Shown here: piece by piece, positions 1 through 8,430 of the stretch
How positions within the stretch are numbered: the first letter of the stretch is position 1
Layout: each line of letters starts with the position of its first letter
From: Rhodobacterales bacterium UBA3080
Lineage (GTDB): Bacteria; Pseudomonadota; Alphaproteobacteria; Rhodobacterales; Rhodobacteraceae
Direction: 5' to 3'
Assembly: GCA_002366645.1 (NCBI GenBank)
Contig: DFBM01000172.1
Location: forward strand, 1-37,842
DNA length: 37,842 bases
The notes under the pieces: generated by a model
What the model saw: only the letters and a program-made list of their open reading frames with translations
Databases searched by the model: none
Told to the model about the DNA's origin: nothing
Position numbers and translations under genes: made by a program

Positions 1-462
1 ACTAGGGGCGCAGGTCAAGACTATCGCCACCACAAAACTTTTGAATTGGTGCTGATATACCGATCTTTCCCTAAACACCGCCGTGGAGAAAGTTCACCAA
101 CGTCGAATTCCAATATCTGCGTCCAGAGTATTAGGGCATATCTTTCATCACTCGGCACCTTTGCGATTTTCTGGCTTCACGAGTAGCATTTACAACCGGA
201 CGGCTGAATAGGATTGGCCAATGACTCACTTTCCGTTGCCTTTGTCGTTCACATAGGCGTTTATTATGGACACGTGGCGCAAAACTATGCCGAATATTGC
301 CGCTTCGCTCCAAACAGATATGTGATGGCTAGAATGGCCCGAGAACAAAAAATGCCAAAAACTCGCCACACATAGGGGGCGATTCTTGCTTGGCTCTGCG
401 CGGCAGTAAATTGCTGATGGTAAGTTAATCCACTGCAATGCATTGTTTCTATAGGGTTTTTC
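1..462. other. Gene-poor stretch beyond the tRNA-Thr 3' end
   Basis: I see no convincing gene here on either strand. The open frames are short, lack a good ribosome binding site and show no recognisable motif; the longest, on the minus strand, starts inside the tRNA and is a read-out of its 3' half. The stretch lies just downstream of a tRNA 3' end, a common integrase attachment site, so it could be the eroded end of an old insertion. No second copy of the tRNA 3' end is visible in the window to support that. Confidence 0.4.
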
Positions 463-537
<75 letters not shown>

Positions 538-619
538 GTCGCGCGTTTTTTAGCCGAATATGCAACAAGTGCAAGAGCAATCTGGACCATATCTATGATG
601 TTGGTGTAGAGAATGCAGT

Positions 620-784
620 ATGGCAGAAGAAACACCGGATAAACCAATAGATAAAACTGGTAAAAAGTCCAGAGCCGCGCAGCGCGAAGAACGCTTGCGG
701 GCTTCGTTGAGGCAGAATATGCACAGACGTAAGTCGCAAAAACGCGCGCGTCAGGAATTGGATAAAGGCGAGCAGGATGGATAG
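620..784 (+). CDS. Small basic protein of unknown function upstream of murA
   Basis: This 54-residue ORF starts at ATG 620 and stops at TAG 782-784, overlapping the murA start (777) by 8 bases. That overlap suggests translational coupling with murA. The protein is very rich in Lys, Arg, Gln and Glu. It begins MAEETPDKPIDKTGKKS and then has an Arg/Lys-rich stretch (RAAQREERLRASLRQNMHRR) that would form a charged amphipathic helix. It has no signal peptide or membrane segment. From memory, small unannotated ORFs of this kind precede murA in many roseobacters, which supports it being real. I know of no function; RNA or nucleoid binding would fit the charge but is a guess. Confidence 0.72.
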   Translation: MAEETPDKPIDKTGKKSRAAQREERLRASLRQNMHRRKSQKRARQELDKGEQDG

Positions 785-2042
785 AATTGTAGTTTCGGGT
801 GGCACGGCGTTGAATGGCCAAATCCCGATTTCGGGCGCCAAGAACGCTTGTCTGACGTTGATGCCTGCAGCTCTGCTTAGCGAAGAGCCTTTGACGCTGA
901 CCAATGTGCCGAGGTTGTCCGATATCAGCACCATGACAGAACTTCTCGAATCTTTAGGGTGCGAAGTGGCGTCGCTGCAAGGCGGTCGTGTGTTGGCGAT
1001 TGGTACGGAGAATATCACGAACCACACCGCCGATTACGACATTGTTCGCAAGATGCGCGCCTCGATTCTGGTGCTTGGACCGATGCTGGCCCGTGACGGG
1101 CACGCGGTTGTTTCGCTGCCGGGAGGATGTGCCATCGGTGCGCGCCCGGTCGATATCCACCTGTCCGGCTTCGAAGCATTGGGCGCTGAACTGGACTTGC
1201 GCGATGGATACATCCATGCCAAAGCGCCGAACGGGTTGGTTGGCACGACTTACGAAATGCCTTTTGCCTCGGTTGGGGCGACGGAAAACCTGTTGATGGC
1301 TGCGACGCTGGCCAAAGGCACAACCGTTTTGAAAAACGTGGCGCGTGAGCCGGAGATTGTAGATCTTGCAGAATGTCTTCGTAAAATGGGTGCACAGATC
1401 GACGGAGAGGGGACTTCAACCCTGACCATTCAAGGGGTCGACCGTTTGGGCGCTGCCGCTCATCAGGTGGTAACAGACCGGATCGAGCTCGGTACCTATA
1501 TGTTGGCGCCCGTGATAACCGGCGGTAGTGTGGAGTTGTTGGGTGGCCGTCGTAGTCTGGTTTCCGCTTTCAGTGACAAGCTCGAAGCGGCGGGCGCGGT
1601 TATTGAAGAAACTGCGAACAGCCTGATTGTGTCGCGCAAAGGCGAGCAAATTTCCGCCGTGGATGTTGTCACAGAAATCCATCCAGGCTTCCCGACCGAT
1701 TTGCAGGCCCAGATGATGGCTTTGTTGACGCTTTCGAACGGAACGTCGGTACTTGAAGAAAAAATCTTCGAGAACCGGTTCATGCATGCACCTGAACTCA
1801 TTCGCATGGGGGCGGACATCGAGGTGCATGGCGGAACGGCTAAAGTCCACGGCGTAAAGTCTTTGAAAGGCGCACCGGTTATGGCGACGGATTTGCGCGC
1901 CTCTATCAGCCTTATACTGGCGGGTATGGCGGCCGAAGGTGAAACCGTGGTGTCGCGGGTCTATCATCTGGACCGTGGTTATGAACATGTTGTGCGCAAG
2001 CTGTCAGCTTGTGGTGCGAAAATTGAACGAATCTCGGGGTAA
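777..2042 (+). CDS. murA: UDP-N-acetylglucosamine 1-carboxyvinyltransferase MurA
   Basis: MurA is the cytoplasmic enzyme that transfers enolpyruvate from PEP to UDP-GlcNAc, the first committed step of peptidoglycan synthesis. The 421-residue protein has the normal family length and the EPSP-synthase-like two-domain fold. The substrate-binding Lys22 and Asn23 sit in SGAKNA. The loop LPGGCAIGARPVD carries the catalytic cysteine at residue 118 (Cys115 in E. coli), the residue attacked by fosfomycin. The C-terminal half has the expected FPTDLQAQMMALL segment. The start ATG 777 lies inside the end of the preceding small gene, and the DUF2948 gene follows after 3 bases, so it is part of a packed operon. 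It appears intact and functional. Confidence 0.98.
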   Translation: MDRIVVSGGTALNGQIPISGAKNACLTLMPAALLSEEPLTLTNVPRLSDISTMTELLESLGCEVASLQGGRVLAIGTENITNHTADYDIVRKMRASILVLGPMLARDGHAVVSLPGGCAIGARPVDIHLSGFEALGAELDLRDGYIHAKAPNGLVGTTYEMPFASVGATENLLMAATLAKGTTVLKNVAREPEIVDLAECLRKMGAQIDGEGTSTLTIQGVDRLGAAAHQVVTDRIELGTYMLAPVITGGSVELLGGRRSLVSAFSDKLEAAGAVIEETANSLIVSRKGEQISAVDVVTEIHPGFPTDLQAQMMALLTLSNGTSVLEEKIFENRFMHAPELIRMGADIEVHGGTAKVHGVKSLKGAPVMATDLRASISLILAGMAAEGETVVSRVYHLDRGYEHVVRKLSACGAKIERISG

Positions 2043-2045
2043 ATC

Positions 2046-2525
2046 ATGGTAGATGCAACATTTGAAGACGGCGCAGAACAGCCACTACGTTTGCGGGCGG
2101 AAACTTCCGACGATCTGACGGTGATATCCACCTATGTGCAGGATGCAGTTGGGCAGAACTCTGAAATTTCCTGGCTGACAAAGAAGCATCGCTTCGGCAT
2201 TCTGTTAAACAGATTCAGATGGGAAGACCAATTGAACGCAGAGCAACAAAAACGACCATATGAGCGCGTGCAGTCGATGCTGGTCATTGAATCTGTTTTG
2301 AAGGTTGCGGCACAAGGGCTAGACCCTTCCGACAAGGATATGGCTTTTGAATTACTGTCCGTATCTTTTCAACCTAGCGAAGATGGTGCGGGGCAGGTGC
2401 TTTTGACACTAGCCGGTGACGGAATGATTGCGCTTGATGTAGAATGTCTTGATGTAACGTTGCTTGATGTGTCGCGTCCGTATATCGCCCGTTCAACTCA
2501 TGTTCCTTCGCACCCGGACGCCTAA
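2046..2525 (+). CDS. DUF2948 family protein
   Basis: A 159-residue soluble protein, placed in the DUF2948 family from its sequence pattern (LRLRAETSDDLTVISTYVQD near the N-terminus, then SWLTKKHRFGILLNRFRWE). The family is alphaproteobacterial and normally lies between murA and hisD, as it does here. No catalytic motif, signal peptide or membrane helix is visible. The gene starts 3 bases after the murA stop and ends 2 bases before the hisD ATG, so it is certainly co-transcribed. Its function is unknown, and the neighbours do not point to one pathway because they mix cell wall, histidine and translation genes. Confidence 0.88.
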   Translation: MVDATFEDGAEQPLRLRAETSDDLTVISTYVQDAVGQNSEISWLTKKHRFGILLNRFRWEDQLNAEQQKRPYERVQSMLVIESVLKVAAQGLDPSDKDMAFELLSVSFQPSEDGAGQVLLTLAGDGMIALDVECLDVTLLDVSRPYIARSTHVPSHPDA

Positions 2526-2527
2526 AT

Positions 2528-3844
2528 ATGCCAGTATTTCTAAATTCGACGCAGCCTGATTTCGAGGCGCGGTTTGTTGACCTTCTCGGTATGAAGCGCG
2601 AGTCGGATTCAGACGTTGATGCGATTGTGGTCGATATTATAGCTGATGTTGCGCAACGCGGCGACAAGGCTGTTATCGAACTTACAAACAAGTTTGACCG
2701 TCTATCACTGACGCCGGAAACGCTTGCGTTTTCGGCCGCCGAGATGGAAGCGGAGATTGCAAAAGTTCCTGCTAACGAGCGGGCGGCGCTCGAACTCGCC
2801 GCTGAACGCATCCGCGCCTATCATGAACGGCAATTGCCAAAGGACGAGCACTGGATTGACGACAGTGGCGCTGAACTTGGCTGGCGCTGGTCGGCGGTTG
2901 AATCTGCGGGGCTATATGTGCCGGGCGGTTTGGCATCCTATCCATCATCGGTTTTGATGAATGCTATTCCCGCACGTGTTGCCGGTGTTGAAAACCTCGT
3001 GATTTGCGCGCCGACGCCGGACGGCAAGGTTAACCCGTTGGTACTTCTTGCCGCGCGTTTGTCGGGTGTTGATCGGGTCTACCGTATCGGTGGCGCTCAG
3101 GCTGTTGCCGCGATGGCATATGGTACGCAAACGATTGCGCAGGTGGATAAAATTACGGGACCGGGCAACGCCTTTGTCGCGGCCGCCAAGCGACGGGTTT
3201 TTGGGCGTGTCGGAATTGATATGATCGCCGGTCCGTCGGAGATTCTGGTGATCGCCGACAAAGACAACGATCCGGACTGGATTGCGATTGATTTGCTCAG
3301 TCAGGCCGAGCACGACGAAAGTGCTCAATCCATTCTGATTACGGACGACGAGGAATTCGGTCGTTTGGTGGCGCAAGCTGTCGAAAAACGCCTCGAGACA
3401 CTCGAACGACGTTCGGTGGCGGCGCCCAGCTGGCGCGATTATGGTGCGGTGGTCACAGTTCGGGATTTGGACGAGGCGGCGAAATTGTCGGACCGGATTG
3501 CTCCGGAGCATCTGGAGCTTTGTGTCAAAGATGCCGAGGAGCTATCCAACAAGGTCCGCCACGCAGGAGCGATTTTTGTTGGTGCTTGGACACCCGAGGC
3601 AATAGGCGATTATGTCGGCGGGCCGAACCATGTGTTGCCAACGGCTAGATCGGCGCGGTTCTCGTCAGGATTGTCGGTGCTGGATTTCATGAAGCGAACC
3701 ACGATTGCGCGCATGACCCCCGAAGCGCTTGCCGCGATTGGTCCGGCGGCCGAAATCCTCGCAAAATCCGAAAGCCTCGAGGCACATGGTTTGTCGGTGC
3801 GCTCCCGCCTCGACAAGATTAACCGTGGTGGCGACAATGGCTGA
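2528..3844 (+). CDS. hisD: Histidinol dehydrogenase HisD
   Basis: HisD performs the last two steps of histidine synthesis, oxidising L-histidinol to L-histidine with two NAD+ and a zinc ion. The 438-residue protein has the usual family length. The zinc-site motif SQAEHDESAQ places Gln259 and His262 at the same numbers as in the E. coli enzyme. The catalytic pair Glu327-His328 lies in APEHLEL, and the late signature GGPNHVLPT is present. It sits apart from other his genes, as usual in Rhodobacteraceae. Its last 8 bases overlap the UPF0262 start at 3837. No lesions are seen. Confidence 0.98.
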   Translation: MPVFLNSTQPDFEARFVDLLGMKRESDSDVDAIVVDIIADVAQRGDKAVIELTNKFDRLSLTPETLAFSAAEMEAEIAKVPANERAALELAAERIRAYHERQLPKDEHWIDDSGAELGWRWSAVESAGLYVPGGLASYPSSVLMNAIPARVAGVENLVICAPTPDGKVNPLVLLAARLSGVDRVYRIGGAQAVAAMAYGTQTIAQVDKITGPGNAFVAAAKRRVFGRVGIDMIAGPSEILVIADKDNDPDWIAIDLLSQAEHDESAQSILITDDEEFGRLVAQAVEKRLETLERRSVAAPSWRDYGAVVTVRDLDEAAKLSDRIAPEHLELCVKDAEELSNKVRHAGAIFVGAWTPEAIGDYVGGPNHVLPTARSARFSSGLSVLDFMKRTTIARMTPEALAAIGPAAEILAKSESLEAHGLSVRSRLDKINRGGDNG

Positions 3845-4325
3845 TACGGATCGCTTGATTGACGTACAGTTGGACGATTCCGGCCTTCCGGCGCCCACAC
3901 CCGAGATCGAACAGGAGCGGCGCGTCGCGATATTCGATTTGCTCGAAGAGAACATGTTTGGTCTGGTCGGGCGCGAAGGGCAGGCGGTTCCAGACGGCCC
4001 TTACATGCTTGATCTGTCGATCGCGGACAGGCGATTGGTGTTTGATGTGCACACGAAAAGCGGCGATAAGGCTGGAGAGTTCCATCTGTCTTTGACGCCG
4101 TTTCGGCAAGTTATCAAAGATTACTTCCAGATTTGCGAAAGCTATTTTGATGCGGTTAAACGCCTGCCTCCCAGCCAGATTGAGGCGATTGATATGGGCC
4201 GGCGCGGTATTCATAACGAGGGAAGCAGCGTCATCCTTGAACGCCTCGAAGGCAAGGTGAACACAGATATGGCGACGGCCCGCCGCCTGTTTACCCTAAT
4301 CTGCGTTTTGCATTTCAAGGGTTAG
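3837..4325 (+). CDS. UPF0262 family protein
   Basis: A 162-residue soluble protein of the UPF0262 family, recognised by the central PYMLDLSIADRRLVFDV strand and by GRRGIHNEGSSVILERL followed by ARRLFTLICVLHF at the C-terminus. I chose ATG 3837, which overlaps the hisD stop, over more upstream in-frame starts because MADTDRLIDVQLD matches where the family usually begins and the earlier part is hisD out of frame. The function of the family is unknown. In alphaproteobacteria it is usually linked to hisD and a low-molecular-weight phosphatase gene, exactly as here. Confidence 0.9.
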   Translation: MADTDRLIDVQLDDSGLPAPTPEIEQERRVAIFDLLEENMFGLVGREGQAVPDGPYMLDLSIADRRLVFDVHTKSGDKAGEFHLSLTPFRQVIKDYFQICESYFDAVKRLPPSQIEAIDMGRRGIHNEGSSVILERLEGKVNTDMATARRLFTLICVLHFKG

Positions 4326-4332
4326 ACGCGAA

Positions 4333-4794
4333 ATGGCGAGCAATCCAACTGCTGTTTTGTTCGCTTGTGACCACAATGCTGTGCGCTCGCCAATGGCCGA
4401 AGGGATCATGAAGAAGTTTTACGGCCGCCGGATATTTGTGCAATCTGTCGGTGTTAAACATGATCTTGAAATTGACGGGTTTTCGATAGCTGTTGCTGCA
4501 GAAATTGGTGTGTCGCTTGAAAAGCACCGTGTGCGATCATTTGACGAAATGGAAGAGTGGGGCGACGACATTGATGGTTATGATCTCGTAATCGCACTTT
4601 CGCCGGCATCGCAACGTAGGGCATTGGAATACACCCGCTTTCACGCACTTGAAGTTGAATACTGGCCGATCTTTGATCCAACAGGTCTGGCAACAACGCG
4701 TGAAGACAATCTCAAGGTTTATCGTCAAGCACGGGACCAGATAATCGAAAATATCATAGCGCGGTTCGGCCCTCCGTTCGAAATCGACGAGTGA
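4333..4794 (+). CDS. Low-molecular-weight phosphatase family protein
   Basis: A 153-residue cytoplasmic protein of the low-molecular-weight phosphotyrosine phosphatase fold, also shared with thioredoxin-type arsenate reductases. The P-loop is CDHNAVRS, with nucleophile Cys12 and Arg18 giving the C-X5-R motif. The late Asp of IFDPTG is the likely general acid. The loop is not the canonical CxGNxCRS form, since it has Asp-His-Asn-Ala-Val between Cys and Arg; this variant is what I recall for the alphaproteobacterial family next to UPF0262. The natural substrate is unknown. No arsenic genes are nearby, so I would not call it ArsC. Confidence 0.85.
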   Translation: MASNPTAVLFACDHNAVRSPMAEGIMKKFYGRRIFVQSVGVKHDLEIDGFSIAVAAEIGVSLEKHRVRSFDEMEEWGDDIDGYDLVIALSPASQRRALEYTRFHALEVEYWPIFDPTGLATTREDNLKVYRQARDQIIENIIARFGPPFEIDE

Positions 4795-4893
4795 AATTCG
4801 GTAAATAGCGGTTTAGGCTTGAAATTTGGCCAATAACCCCTCATTTACGGGGCGCAGACAATTTCTGCATGAAACTAACTGATCGGAGACCAC

Positions 4894-5112
4894 ATGGCCA
4901 AGGAAGAACTTCTAGAATTCCCGGGTGTCGTGACTGAGCTTTTGCCGAACGCGACTTTTCGGGTGGAGCTAGAGAACGGCCACGTAATTATTGCGCATAC
5001 TGCCGGAAAAATGCGTAAAAACCGCATTCGCGTTTTGGCGGGCGACAAGGTTCAGGTGGAGATGACTCCATATGACCTGACCAAAGGGCGCATCAACTAT
5101 CGCTTCAAGTAA
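4894..5112 (+). CDS. infA: Translation initiation factor IF-1
   Basis: IF-1 binds the ribosomal A site during initiation. The protein is exactly 72 residues, the standard length, and is a single S1-like OB fold (LEFPGVVTELLPNATFRVELENG, then GKMRKNRIRVLAGDKVQVEMTPYDLTKGRI with the typical basic patches). A strong ribosome binding site GGAG at 4885-4888 precedes ATG 4894. About 100 bases separate it from the phosphatase gene, including TTGAAA about 17 bases ahead of CATTTA, so an own promoter is plausible. The maf gene starts 1 base after the infA stop. Confidence 0.98.
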   Translation: MAKEELLEFPGVVTELLPNATFRVELENGHVIIAHTAGKMRKNRIRVLAGDKVQVEMTPYDLTKGRINYRFK

Positions 5113-5113
5113 C

Positions 5114-5698
5114 TTGCGACTGATCCTTGGATCAGGCAGCCCGCGTCGCCGCGAGCTGCTGGCGCAGATTGGCGTCGTGCCGGATGAAATCCGGCCTGCC
5201 GACATTGACGAAACCCCGTACAAGAATGAATTGCCCCGCCCATATGCGGCGCGTCTGGCTGTTGAAAAGGCGCAGGCTGTGCAGGCTGGCGCGGATGAGC
5301 TCGTGCTATCTGCCGATACAGTCGTCGCCGTTGGACGCCGGATTCTCGGTAAACCGGCTGACGCCGCGGAGGCAACCAAGTTCCTTCTACTACTTTCGGG
5401 GCGCCGACATCGGGTAATAACCGGAGTTGCGCTGCGACTTGGTGATAAAACCTGGTCTCGACAAGTCGAAACCACTGTAAAATTCAAACGCTTGTCTGAC
5501 ATGGAAATATCCGCCTATCTGCGTTCAGGCGAGTGGGAAGGCAAGGCGGGTGGCTATGCTATTCAGGGTATCGGTGGCGCATTTATTCCGGCGATCAACG
5601 GCTCTTATACTAATGTTGTGGGGCTGCCGTTGACAGAAACAGCAAATCTTTTGATCGGGGCAGGGTATCCCGTCAACTTCGAGGGGAATCCGGCATGA
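5114..5698 (+). CDS. maf: Maf family nucleotide pyrophosphatase
   Basis: Maf proteins hydrolyse non-canonical or modified nucleoside triphosphates and have been linked to septum control. The 194-residue protein opens LILGSGSPRRRELL, the Maf signature, and has the catalytic Asp in LSADTVVAVG and the conserved YAIQGIGGAFI late motif. The start is TTG at 5114, one base after the infA stop, with no separate ribosome binding site. Translation therefore probably depends on ribosomes finishing infA, and the non-ATG start may keep the level low. The gene ends in an ATGA overlap with the RNase gene. Confidence 0.94.
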   Translation: MRLILGSGSPRRRELLAQIGVVPDEIRPADIDETPYKNELPRPYAARLAVEKAQAVQAGADELVLSADTVVAVGRRILGKPADAAEATKFLLLLSGRRHRVITGVALRLGDKTWSRQVETTVKFKRLSDMEISAYLRSGEWEGKAGGYAIQGIGGAFIPAINGSYTNVVGLPLTETANLLIGAGYPVNFEGNPA

Positions 5699-6735
5699 AG
5701 GGAGCGTTGGCTGTTTTTGACGAGAGCGTAGGCTCGGGTATGGCGGGTCTACTTGTCGACGGTCGGCTAGTGGATTTGATGTTTGATCCCGCTAGTGACG
5801 ACCCCAGACCGCGACCTGAGGCGATCTACCGAGGTATCCTTGAGCGTCCGCTAAAGGGTATGCATGGCGCGATATTACGCCTGCCAGATGGCCAGAAAGC
5901 GTTTCTTAAGGACGCCAAGGGCTTGTCGCCGGGAACTCCGATTGTTGTGCAGGTGTCAACCTTCGCCGATGAAGGCAAAGCTGCACCGGTTGCGCGTAAG
6001 CTGTTGTTCAAAAGCCGGTATGCAATCGTCACCCCCGCCAATCCCGGAATTAACGTCGCCCGCAGTATTCGTGACGAAGAAGAGCGTGAGCGCTTGTTGG
6101 AAATTGCGCACGGATGTTTGGACGATGGCGACGAAGGTCTGATTTTGCGCTCTGCGTGCGAAAACGAGGACTCCGATACGATTTCGAGCGACATTGCGAA
6201 TATGCTGGAGATGTGTCGCACTGTGTTGGCTGGCGGCGATGGAACTAGTCCAGAGTTGCTTTTGGATGCGCCTTCGGCGGCGGTACGGGCATGGCGCGAC
6301 TGGGACGAGCCGGATCAGGTGGAAAACGCTGTGGGATCGTTCGAGCGCTCCGGAATTCTTGATTATATGGACGAGGCACTGCTGGATCGTGCCGAGCTTG
6401 GAAACTCTGCGTGGATAAGTGTGGAGCCGACGCGGGCGCTTGTTGCAATCGATGTGAACTCGGGTGGCGATTTCTCTCCTGGCGCTGCGTTAAAGACCAA
6501 CCTTGCCGCGTGTAAAGAAGTCTCTCGGCAACTATTGTTGCGTGGTCTGGGTGGTCAGGTGCTGATCGATTTTGCTCCGGTTAACAAGAAGGACCGTGTC
6601 AAGATCGAGGCGGCCTTGCGAGCCGCGTTGCGGCGCGACGGTGTCGATACGATTATCGCGGGTTGGACGCCCCTCGGGAATCTCGAACTCCAACGCAAGC
6701 GCGAACGTTTTTCGCTTAGGGAGGCGATGAAATGA
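5695..6735 (+). CDS. Ribonuclease E/G family protein, short form
   Basis: A 346-residue endoribonuclease of the RNase E/G family, acting on single-stranded AU-rich RNA and rRNA precursors. The catalytic magnesium-binding aspartates are Asp253 in AIDVNSGG and Asp292 in LIDFAPVNKKDR. The protein ends just after ELQRKRERFSLREAMK, which corresponds to the end of the DNase-I-like domain. The zinc-link CPxCxG motif and the small C-terminal domain of E. coli RNase G are absent, so tetramer formation should differ. Similar short forms occur between maf and yacG in other Rhodobacterales, so this is probably not a truncation. It starts with ATG 5695 overlapping the maf stop and ends overlapping yacG. 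Confidence 0.9.
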   Translation: MKGALAVFDESVGSGMAGLLVDGRLVDLMFDPASDDPRPRPEAIYRGILERPLKGMHGAILRLPDGQKAFLKDAKGLSPGTPIVVQVSTFADEGKAAPVARKLLFKSRYAIVTPANPGINVARSIRDEEERERLLEIAHGCLDDGDEGLILRSACENEDSDTISSDIANMLEMCRTVLAGGDGTSPELLLDAPSAAVRAWRDWDEPDQVENAVGSFERSGILDYMDEALLDRAELGNSAWISVEPTRALVAIDVNSGGDFSPGAALKTNLAACKEVSRQLLLRGLGGQVLIDFAPVNKKDRVKIEAALRAALRRDGVDTIIAGWTPLGNLELQRKRERFSLREAMK

Positions 6736-6914
6736 GTTGCCCGATTTGTAAAAAACCGATTAATCCAGACTACAAACCCTTTTGCTCAAAGCGTTGTGCA
6801 GATATCGATCTAGGTAAGTGGTTAAACGAATCCTACACCATTCCGTCACCTCTTGAAGACCTGTCCGAAGAGGAAGAAATGGCGTTGATGGCAGCAGATA
6901 AAACACTGCACTGA
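6732..6914 (+). CDS. yacG: DNA gyrase inhibitor / zinc-binding protein YacG
   Basis: YacG is a small zinc protein that binds GyrB and inhibits gyrase. The 60-residue protein has the four-cysteine zinc site CPIC and FCSKRC, followed by ADIDLGKWL and an acidic tail (SEEEEM), the standard family layout. The ATG overlaps the RNase stop in an ATGA junction. A hairpin AAGGCG-AAA-CGCCTT at 6983-6997 downstream may mark the end of the operon, though no T-run follows it. Confidence 0.95.
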   Translation: MSCPICKKPINPDYKPFCSKRCADIDLGKWLNESYTIPSPLEDLSEEEEMALMAADKTLH

Positions 6915-7003
6915 ATTTCCATCGAATTTCGCCAGAATAGCTCTGGACAGCCGTGAGCAACTAACCTAAAACGCCCCCACCCAAGGCGAAACGCCTTACC
7001 CGT

Positions 7004-7078
7004 GCCCGGGTAGCTCAGGGGTAGAGCAGCGGATTGAAAATCCGCGTGTCGGTGGTTCAAATCCGCCCCCGGGCACCA
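7004..7078 (+). tRNA. tRNA-Phe (anticodon GAA)
   Basis: A 75-base tRNA. The acceptor arms GCCCGGG (7004-7010) and CCCGGGC pair fully, followed by A73 and an encoded CCA ending at 7078. The anticodon stem GCGGA/TCCGC holds the loop TTGAAAA, giving anticodon GAA. The D-arm is GCTCAGGGGTAGAGC and the T-arm contains GGTTCAAATCC. Six T residues follow at 7079-7084 and may end transcription. It lies downstream of yacG and faces the histidine kinase pseudogene. Confidence 0.97.
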
Positions 7079-7093
7079 TTTTTTCTAATACTC

Positions 7094-8430
7094 TTAAAGC
7101 ACCGACTTCGCTTCAAACCCATCTCTTCGATCGAGCGCCGGTGAATATAACTCCAATCTGGCGGTTGCTCCCTGTGCGATTGTGTCCGCGATAGCGAGGC
7201 CAGGTCCGGAGCCCGAGATTTTTGTTTGCCCGCGTTCAAAACGGGACCGGATACGTTTCATAACTTCTGGCTGAATAATTTCCCCTTCGTTCCGGACGCT
7301 TAACGTATTGTCTGCATGAATTTCGATTTCGATAATACTGTCAGGGCGACTGTATTTAGGCGCATTTTCTACAAGATTGTTCATTAAAATACCGAATGCG
7401 TCAGGGTCCATGCGAGATATCAAGGATGCACCGGAAGCATTTGTTAACAGAAGTCTGTCATGATCTTCGCCTGTTCGCACAAAGCTGTCGATAACGTGGG
7501 TAAGAATTGTGATTAAATCTTGCGGTCTCTCGGCTAGCAAGCTGCCGCCTTCGGCTTTTGCCAGTTGCAACAATTTTCCAGACAGCTCGGTTAGGTGATG
7601 CAGTGAAGCCTCAATTTGTACGGTACGATTTGTGAGAGATCCTGCCGGCGCCTCTGCGATCAAACGTTGCGTTTGTGCCAAGGCCGCCGCGATCGGGGTT
7701 CGCAGTTCATGCGCGCTATTGGCAGCGAAGCCTCTTTCGGCGTCAAGAACACGCCTCAATCTCTCCATAAGTAGGTTAACAGATTTGGCTATAGAGCTGA
7801 TTTCAAAGGGTAATTCATTTGTACTGACAGGTGATAAATCCCCTTCGCTGCGCGCTTCAATTTGGTTATACAAGCGGTCAACTGTGCGCATTGATCGCCT
7901 AACGATCCACCAAACCCACAAAAGGCTAAGTGGGATTAACGCAAATAACGGGGATAGGAGTGCAAACAACGCGCCTTCGACGGCTTCGATTCTATGCTCA
8001 AGCGGCTCTGCAACTTCGATGTAGATCGAACCGCTGATCGCGGCTTAACGATAGATGCGGTGTGTTTTAGGGGTGTTTTAGGGGTGTTGAAGCCTACGCT
8101 GCGGGATTGTGGAAAGTTGTTAATGTCAGCGTCGTGGGACAATAACAGCGTGTTTCCCTGAGCATCAATAATGCGATGAGTCAGCAGTTCCTCGTGCGGC
8201 GCCAAGGCCGCTACACGAGAACTTGGTTGCACATCCTCACGAGATAAAACATCGACTGCAGCCAGCGAAAACAACCGTTGAGCGGTCTCTTACAGCGAAC
8301 TGTCGAATGCTTCGTCCAACTCGTGACGAAGCACCATCAATGCGATTATCGTAGCTACCACCAACGTGATCAAGATGCCGATCACGAGGCCAATTTCCAT
8401 CTGACGCTTCATACTATGCGGTTGTTTCAT
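7094..8430 (-). pseudogene. Sensor histidine kinase (QseC/TctE-like), decayed
   Basis: This was a membrane sensor kinase partner of the regulator upstream. ATG 8430 begins MKQPHSMKRQMEIG, followed by a transmembrane helix (LVIGILITLVVATIIALMVL). An in-frame TAA at codon 47 (8292-8290) interrupts SSL*ETAQRL, where Gln is expected. An 11-bp tandem duplication at 8062-8083 then shifts the frame. After removal of one copy the frame joins THRIYR*AAISGSIYIEVAEP, with a second TAA at 8047-8045, again probably a former CAA. The rest is open to 7094: second membrane helix, HAMP, phosphoacceptor box SAHELRTPIA and ATPase domain. The ATPase boxes are also worn: G2 reads GSGPGLAIA, with Pro where Leu is usual, and G1 reads NEGEII. 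Three lesions make function very unlikely. Confidence 0.9.
8062..8083. repeat. 11-bp tandem duplication inside the kinase pseudogene
   Basis: The unit GTGTTTTAGGG occurs twice in direct succession (8062-8072 and 8073-8083), followed by a partial third start GTGTTG. Removing one unit restores the reading frame between the two halves of the kinase, so this duplication is the probable frameshifting mutation. Confidence 0.85.

Noticed and set aside
4333..4794. Arsenate reductase
   Set aside because: The P-loop would fit, but there are no arsenic resistance genes nearby and the surrounding order matches the housekeeping phosphatase found beside UPF0262.
7094..7969. Independent short kinase starting at TTG 7969
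   Set aside because: The upstream sequence continues the same protein in frame (AAISGSIYIEVAEPLEHRIE) back to a TAA, so this is the rear part of a broken longer gene, not a separate one.
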